A DNA stretch of 17,689 bases, taken from JAEZVV01 sp036652035 (GTDB taxonomy: Bacteria > Pseudomonadota > Gammaproteobacteria > Burkholderiales > Burkholderiaceae_F). Location: contig JAVVWR010000060.1 of the NCBI GenBank assembly GCA_036652035.1, forward strand, positions 1-17,689. Direction: 5' to 3'. Of the stretch, positions 14,134-17,689 are shown one piece after another. The notes under the pieces were generated by a model. It saw only the letters and a program-made list of their open reading frames with translations, was not told the DNA's origin and did no database searches. The first letter of the stretch is position 1. Every line of letters begins with the position of its first letter. The position numbers and the translations under genes are program-made.

Positions 14134-14904
14134 TTACATCACCGACAGGCCGTCGTCGGCGGCGATGATCGCGCCGTTGATAAAACCGCTCTCGCCAGCA
14201 GCCAGCAGAAGCAGCAGACCATCGAGGTCGGCCGCCTCGCCCACCCGGCGCCGCGGCAGCCTCTGGACCAGCTTCTGGCCAGCCTCGGTGCTCCAGTGCT
14301 CGTCGTTGATCTCGGTGCGGATATAGCCCGGGCAGATCGCGTTGACGTTGATGCCGTAACGCCCCCACTCGAGCGCCTGGGCGCGGGTCATCTGCACCAC
14401 CGCCGCCTTGCTCATGCAATAGAGACCAATCTGCGGCAGCACCCGCAGCCCCGCCACCGAGGCGATGTTGATGATCCGGCCGCGAAATTCCGGGCGCGAT
14501 TTCACGTGCAGCAACATGCGAGCGGCCACCGCCTGCGCCACAAAGAAAGCGCCGCGCACATTGGTGTTGAAGACCCGATCGAAGTCGGTTGGGGTGGCGT
14601 CGGTCAAACGCCCCTGGGTTGAGATGCCGGCGTTGTTGACCAGAATGTCGATCGCGCCGCACGCGGATTCGACGTGCTCGACCGCAGCGCGGATCGCGCC
14701 GACATCGTCGACGTCCATCTGAACGATGTGCGCCTGCCCGCCCGCCGCTTCGATCTCGGCACGCAATTCCTTGAGCCGCTCGATGCGGCGCGCGGCCAGC
14801 GCCACGGTCGCGCCATTGGCGGCCAGCACCCGAGCGAATTGCGCGCCCAGGCCGCTGCTCGCACCCGTGACGAGGGCCACTTTTTCTGTAAGGTTGGTCT
14901 GCAT
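14134..14904 (-). CDS. Short-chain dehydrogenase/reductase (classical SDR)
   Basis: A 256-residue classical SDR oxidoreductase with a full cofactor and catalytic set: TGASSGLG at 13-20, the NNAG motif at 90-93, Ser149 in INIASVAG, and Tyr162/Lys166 in YCMSKAA. The Arg39-Arg40 after the second strand (ALAARR) suggests NADP(H) preference, which is an inference. The start at 14902-14904 follows AGGGAG at a ten-base spacing; the open frame continues upstream into the divergent promoter region and is not family-like there. It is divergent from ETF-ubiquinone oxidoreductase. 3-Hydroxyacyl-CoA or 3-oxoacyl reductase activity would fit the fatty-acid context, but SDR substrates cannot be read from sequence. 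Confidence 0.92.
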   Translation of the reverse strand: MQTNLTEKVALVTGASSGLGAQFARVLAANGATVALAARRIERLKELRAEIEAAGGQAHIVQMDVDDVGAIRAAVEHVESACGAIDILVNNAGISTQGRLTDATPTDFDRVFNTNVRGAFFVAQAVAARMLLHVKSRPEFRGRIINIASVAGLRVLPQIGLYCMSKAAVVQMTRAQALEWGRYGINVNAICPGYIRTEINDEHWSTEAGQKLVQRLPRRRVGEAADLDGLLLLLAAGESGFINGAIIAADDGLSVM

Positions 14905-15017
14905 CGAGGCTTGTCTCCCTTGATTTGGTGATCTTCGCACACTGGAAATCACCGAGTGGATTGCAGCCTCTAATCGCCACACGGACAATCCATCGGACAA
15001 ACCCTCACGAGAAAAGA
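14905..15017. promoter_or_regulatory. Divergent SDR / ETF-QO regulatory region with inverted repeat
   Basis: This 113-base spacer must hold the promoters of both divergent genes. GGTGAT (14927-14932) and ATCACC (14948-14953) form an inverted repeat with a 15-base spacer, and two more pairs extend it after one mismatch. TCTAAT (14969-14974) is a possible -10 box for ETF-QO without a clear -35. The repeat could be a transcription-factor operator. Confidence 0.35.
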
Positions 15018-16670
15018 ATGCAAGACGTCCAGCGCGAAGCAATGGAATACGACGTGGTCATCGTCGGAGGCGGCCCGGCGGGCCTGGCGGCCGCGATCCG
15101 CCTCAAGCAGAAGGCGGTCGAGGCCGGTGGCGAGATCAGCGTCTGCGTGCTGGAGAAAGGCTCGGAAATCGGCGCCCACATCCTGTCGGGCGCGGTGATG
15201 GACCCGATCGCACTGACCGAACTCTTTCCCGACTGGAAGGAACGCGGCGCCCCGCTCAACACGCCGGTCACCGAGGATCGCTTCCTGTTTCTCAAGGAGA
15301 ACGGCGCCTCGAAGATGCCCAACGCCCTCCTCCCCGGGGCCTTGCACAACGACGGCTGCTACATCGTCAGCCTGGGCAACGTGGTGCGCTGGCTTGGCCA
15401 GCAGGCCGAGGCCTTGGGCGTCGACCTTTTCCCCGGCTTTGCCGCGGCGGAAATTCTCTACGACGAGCAAGGCGCCGTGCGCGGCGTGGCCACCGGCAAC
15501 CTGGGCGTGGGCAAGGACGGTCAGCCGACCGACAACTTCCAGCCCGGGATGGAACTGCTGGGCAAGTACACCTTGTTTGCCGAAGGCGCCCGCGGCCATC
15601 TGGGCAAGCAGCTGATCGCCAAGTACAGCCTTGACGAAGGCCGCGACCCGCAGACCTGGGGCATCGGCATCAAGGAGCTGTGGGAGATCGACCCCGCCCG
15701 CCATCAGCCGGGCCTGGTGGTCCACAGCGCCGGCTACCCGCTCGACAACAACACCTACGGCGGCGGCTTTGTCTACCACCTGGAGAACAATCAGGTCGCC
15801 ATCGGCCTGGTCGTGGGCCTGGGCTATACCAATCCGTATCTGGAGCCCTTCCAGGAGTTCCAACGCTACAAGCAGCACCCGGCGATCCGCAGCTTTCTGG
15901 AAGGCGGCAAGCGCATCTCCTACGGCGCGCGAGCGATCAACGCGAGCGGACTGCAAAGCCTGCCCAAGCTCGCCTTCCCCGGCGGCGCCTTGATCGGCTG
16001 CGACGCGGGCTTTCTCAACGCGCCGCGCATCAAGGGTTCGCACGCCGCAATCAAGAGCGGCATGCTGGCCGGTGAATCGGTTGCGCTGGCGCTTGCCGCC
16101 GGCCGCGCCAATGACGCGGTGCTCGAGTACCCCGCCGCTTTCGAAGCGAGCTGGCTGCACGACGAGTTGCACCGCGCGCGCAACTTCAAGCCCTGGCTTG
16201 ACAAGGGGCTGATGCTGGGCGGGCTGATGTTCGGCATCGACCAGATTGTCTTTGGCGGCAAGGCGCCGTGGACCCTGCACCGCAAGCAGGCCGACTTTGA
16301 AAAGCTCAAGCCCGCGGCCGAGTGCGCGCCAATCGACTATCTCAAACCCGACGGCAAGATCAGCTTTGACAAGCTCTCGTCGGTCTTTCTCTCGGCCACC
16401 AACCACGAGGAAAACCAGCCGGCGCACCTGACGCTCAAGAATTCGGCAGTGCCGGTGGCGGTCAACCTCGCCAAGTTCGCCGGCCCCGAGGCGCGCTACT
16501 GCCCGGCCGGGGTCTACGAGTTCATGCAGACCGACGACGGCGGCGAGCGCCTGCAGATCAACGCGCAGAACTGCGTCCACTGCAAGAGCTGCGACATCAA
16601 GGACCCGACCCAGAACATCGTGTGGGTGGTGCCCGAGGGCGGCGGCGGCCCCAACTACCCCAACATGTAA
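15018..16670 (+). CDS. Electron transfer flavoprotein-ubiquinone oxidoreductase
   Basis: ETF-QO is a membrane-associated FAD and 4Fe-4S enzyme that passes electrons from electron transfer flavoprotein (fed by acyl-CoA and other dehydrogenases) to ubiquinone. From the chosen ATG it has 550 residues, near the usual length. The FAD-binding GGGPAG is at 17-22. The [4Fe-4S] ligands are Cys495 (YCPAGVYE) and Cys519, 522 and 525 (NCVHCKSC), with spacing close to the mitochondrial enzyme. Several starts are possible: the open frame begins at 14925, ATG 15018 gives MQDVQREAMEYDVVIVGG, and ATG 15042 gives MEYDVV. I prefer 15018 because related proteins have a short leader before EAMEYD. Ribosome sites are weak for all. 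Confidence 0.95.
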   Translation: MQDVQREAMEYDVVIVGGGPAGLAAAIRLKQKAVEAGGEISVCVLEKGSEIGAHILSGAVMDPIALTELFPDWKERGAPLNTPVTEDRFLFLKENGASKMPNALLPGALHNDGCYIVSLGNVVRWLGQQAEALGVDLFPGFAAAEILYDEQGAVRGVATGNLGVGKDGQPTDNFQPGMELLGKYTLFAEGARGHLGKQLIAKYSLDEGRDPQTWGIGIKELWEIDPARHQPGLVVHSAGYPLDNNTYGGGFVYHLENNQVAIGLVVGLGYTNPYLEPFQEFQRYKQHPAIRSFLEGGKRISYGARAINASGLQSLPKLAFPGGALIGCDAGFLNAPRIKGSHAAIKSGMLAGESVALALAAGRANDAVLEYPAAFEASWLHDELHRARNFKPWLDKGLMLGGLMFGIDQIVFGGKAPWTLHRKQADFEKLKPAAECAPIDYLKPDGKISFDKLSSVFLSATNHEENQPAHLTLKNSAVPVAVNLAKFAGPEARYCPAGVYEFMQTDDGGERLQINAQNCVHCKSCDIKDPTQNIVWVVPEGGGGPNYPNM

Positions 16671-16686
16671 TCGGCCGCGCATGAAG

Positions 16687-16719
16687 AAAGGGCCGCATCC
16701 CTCAAGGATGCGGCCCTTT
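16687..16719. terminator. Bidirectional intrinsic terminator between ETF-QO and argG
   Basis: A perfect 14-bp stem (16687-16700 with 16706-16719) around a CTCAA loop, with AAA on the left arm and TTT on the right. It lies 16 bases after the ETF-QO stop and 18 bases after the convergent argG stop, so it can serve both genes. Confidence 0.9.
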
Positions 16720-16737
16720 GCTTATGCAGCTTGATGC

Positions 16738-17689
16738 TTACTCGGCCTTGGGCGGCGGCAGCGGCAGAGCCGAATCGGGGCCCGCCGACAGCAGACCGAC
16801 CTTGGCGTAGGTGGCGAGCTTGTCGCGCGTGTCGATGATGTCGAGGTTGCGCATGGTGAGCTGGCCGATGCGGTCCGCCGGCGAGAACGCACCCTCGACC
16901 TTTTCCATGCTCAGGCGCTCGGGCTTGTAGGTCAGGTTGGGCGATCGCGTGTCGAGCAGCGAGTAATCGTTGCCACGGCGCAGCTCGATCGCCACTTCGC
17001 CGGTGATGGCGCGCGCCACCCAGCGCTGCGCCGATTCGCGCAGCATGATCGCCTGCGGGTCGAACCAGCGGCCCTGGTAGAGCAGTCGGCCCAGGCGGCG
17101 GCCGCCGTCGCGGTACTGCTCGATCGTGTCTTCGTTGTGGATGCCGGTAACCAGGCGCTCGTAGGCGATAAAGAGCAGCGCCAGGCCCGGGGCCTCGTAG
17201 ATGCCGCGGCTCTTGGCCTCGATGATGCGGTTCTCGATCTGGTCGCTCATGCCCAGGCCGTGACGGCCGCCAATGCGGTTGGCTTCCATCATCAGCTCGA
17301 CGAGGTCGGTGTACTCGACCCCGTTCAAGGCGACTGGGCGGCCTTCTTCAAAGCGCACCGTGACTTCTTCGCGCTTGACTTCGACATCGTCGCGCCAGAA
17401 GGCCACGCCCATGATCGGCTGGACGATCTTCATGCCGGCGTTGAGGAACTCCAGGTCCTTCGCCTCGTGGGTGGCGCCCAGCATGTTCGAGTCGGTCGAG
17501 TACGCCTTCTCGGCCGACATCTTGTAGGCAAAACCGGCCTGCTGCATGAAGGCCGACATCTCGGCGCGGCCGCCCAGCTCGTCGATGAAAGCCTGGTCGA
17601 GCCAGGGCTTGTAGATCTTCAGTTCGGGGTTGGCCAGCAGACCGTAGCGGTAGAAGCGCTCGATGTCGTTGCCCTTGAAGGTCGAGCCA
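16738..17689 (-). CDS. argG: Argininosuccinate synthase, N-terminus outside the window
   Basis: ArgG joins citrulline and aspartate using ATP to make argininosuccinate in arginine synthesis. The gene continues beyond the right edge: about 316 C-terminal residues are present, and about 130 are missing compared with the E. coli-type enzyme of about 447. The visible part starts GSTFKGNDIERFYRYG and continues through KPWLDQAFIDELGG, YSTDSNMLGATHEAKDLE and HGLGMSDQIENRIIEAKSRG, all typical of the long E. coli-like ArgG. An internal ATG at 17559 is not the start because homology continues upstream in frame. The C-terminus ends in a Pro-rich ALPLPPPKAE. The gene is convergent with ETF-QO. Confidence 0.97.
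   Translation of the reverse strand, partial: GSTFKGNDIERFYRYGLLANPELKIYKPWLDQAFIDELGGRAEMSAFMQQAGFAYKMSAEKAYSTDSNMLGATHEAKDLEFLNAGMKIVQPIMGVAFWRDDVEVKREEVTVRFEEGRPVALNGVEYTDLVELMMEANRIGGRHGLGMSDQIENRIIEAKSRGIYEAPGLALLFIAYERLVTGIHNEDTIEQYRDGGRRLGRLLYQGRWFDPQAIMLRESAQRWVARAITGEVAIELRRGNDYSLLDTRSPNLTYKPERLSMEKVEGAFSPADRIGQLTMRNLDIIDTRDKLATYAKVGLLSAGPDSALPLPPPKAE

Noticed and set aside
14970..16682. A 570-codon open frame antisense to ETF-QO
   Set aside because: Shadow of a well-conserved gene with complete cofactor motifs; the translation is Ala/Val/Gly/Arg-rich without domains.

Overview
The window is GC-rich chromosomal DNA of a betaproteobacterium, most likely Burkholderiales. This rests on protein similarity recalled from memory and on the gene order pyrG-kdsA-eno-ftsB; no search was run. 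It reads as a core, housekeeping region. I see no rRNA, tRNA, CRISPR array, transposase or integrase. It is a draft assembly: a 100-N gap at 2936-3035 is flanked on both sides by the same 55 bases, so the gap is very probably an unmerged contig overlap.

Layout. (1) 1-1290, plus strand: a decayed acyl-/acetoacetyl-CoA-type AMP-forming synthetase with a frameshift and an in-frame TGA. (2) 1340-3589, minus strand: a DUF455 ferritin-like protein (intact once the gap is collapsed), a small conserved hypothetical protein bracketed by two perfect hairpins, and L-aspartate dehydrogenase. (3) 3655-5463, plus strand: gamma-class carbonic anhydrase-like protein, Hsp33 (hslO) and a small Gly/Tyr/Trp-rich lipoprotein, followed by an intrinsic terminator. 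(4) 5613-6026, plus strand: rnk, whose stop codon overlaps that of the convergent ftsB. (5) 6023-10208, minus strand: pyrG-kdsA-eno-ftsB, with a consensus -10 box upstream of pyrG. The products make CTP, KDO-8-phosphate and phosphoenolpyruvate and support septum formation. CTP and PEP both feed KDO/LPS synthesis, which gives the cluster metabolic sense. (6) 10361-14065, minus strand: a hotdog thioesterase, scoA, scoB, a zinc-type CDF transporter, and a pair resembling a phage two-component spanin (inner-membrane coiled coil plus outer-membrane lipoprotein). (7) 14134-14904, minus strand: an SDR oxidoreductase, divergent from (8) 15018-16670, ETF-ubiquinone oxidoreductase. (9) 16738-17689, minus strand: the C-terminal two thirds of argininosuccinate synthase, separated from (8) by a strong bidirectional terminator.

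The region around 12300-16670 has a carbon-oxidation flavour: CoA transfer to acetoacetate, thioester hydrolysis, an SDR, and electron entry from acyl-CoA dehydrogenases into quinone. I did not find a clear new multi-gene defence or mobile system. The items most worth a second look are the stand-alone spanin-like pair, the collapsible assembly gap, the synthetase pseudogene, and terminators placed directly against the start of the next gene.
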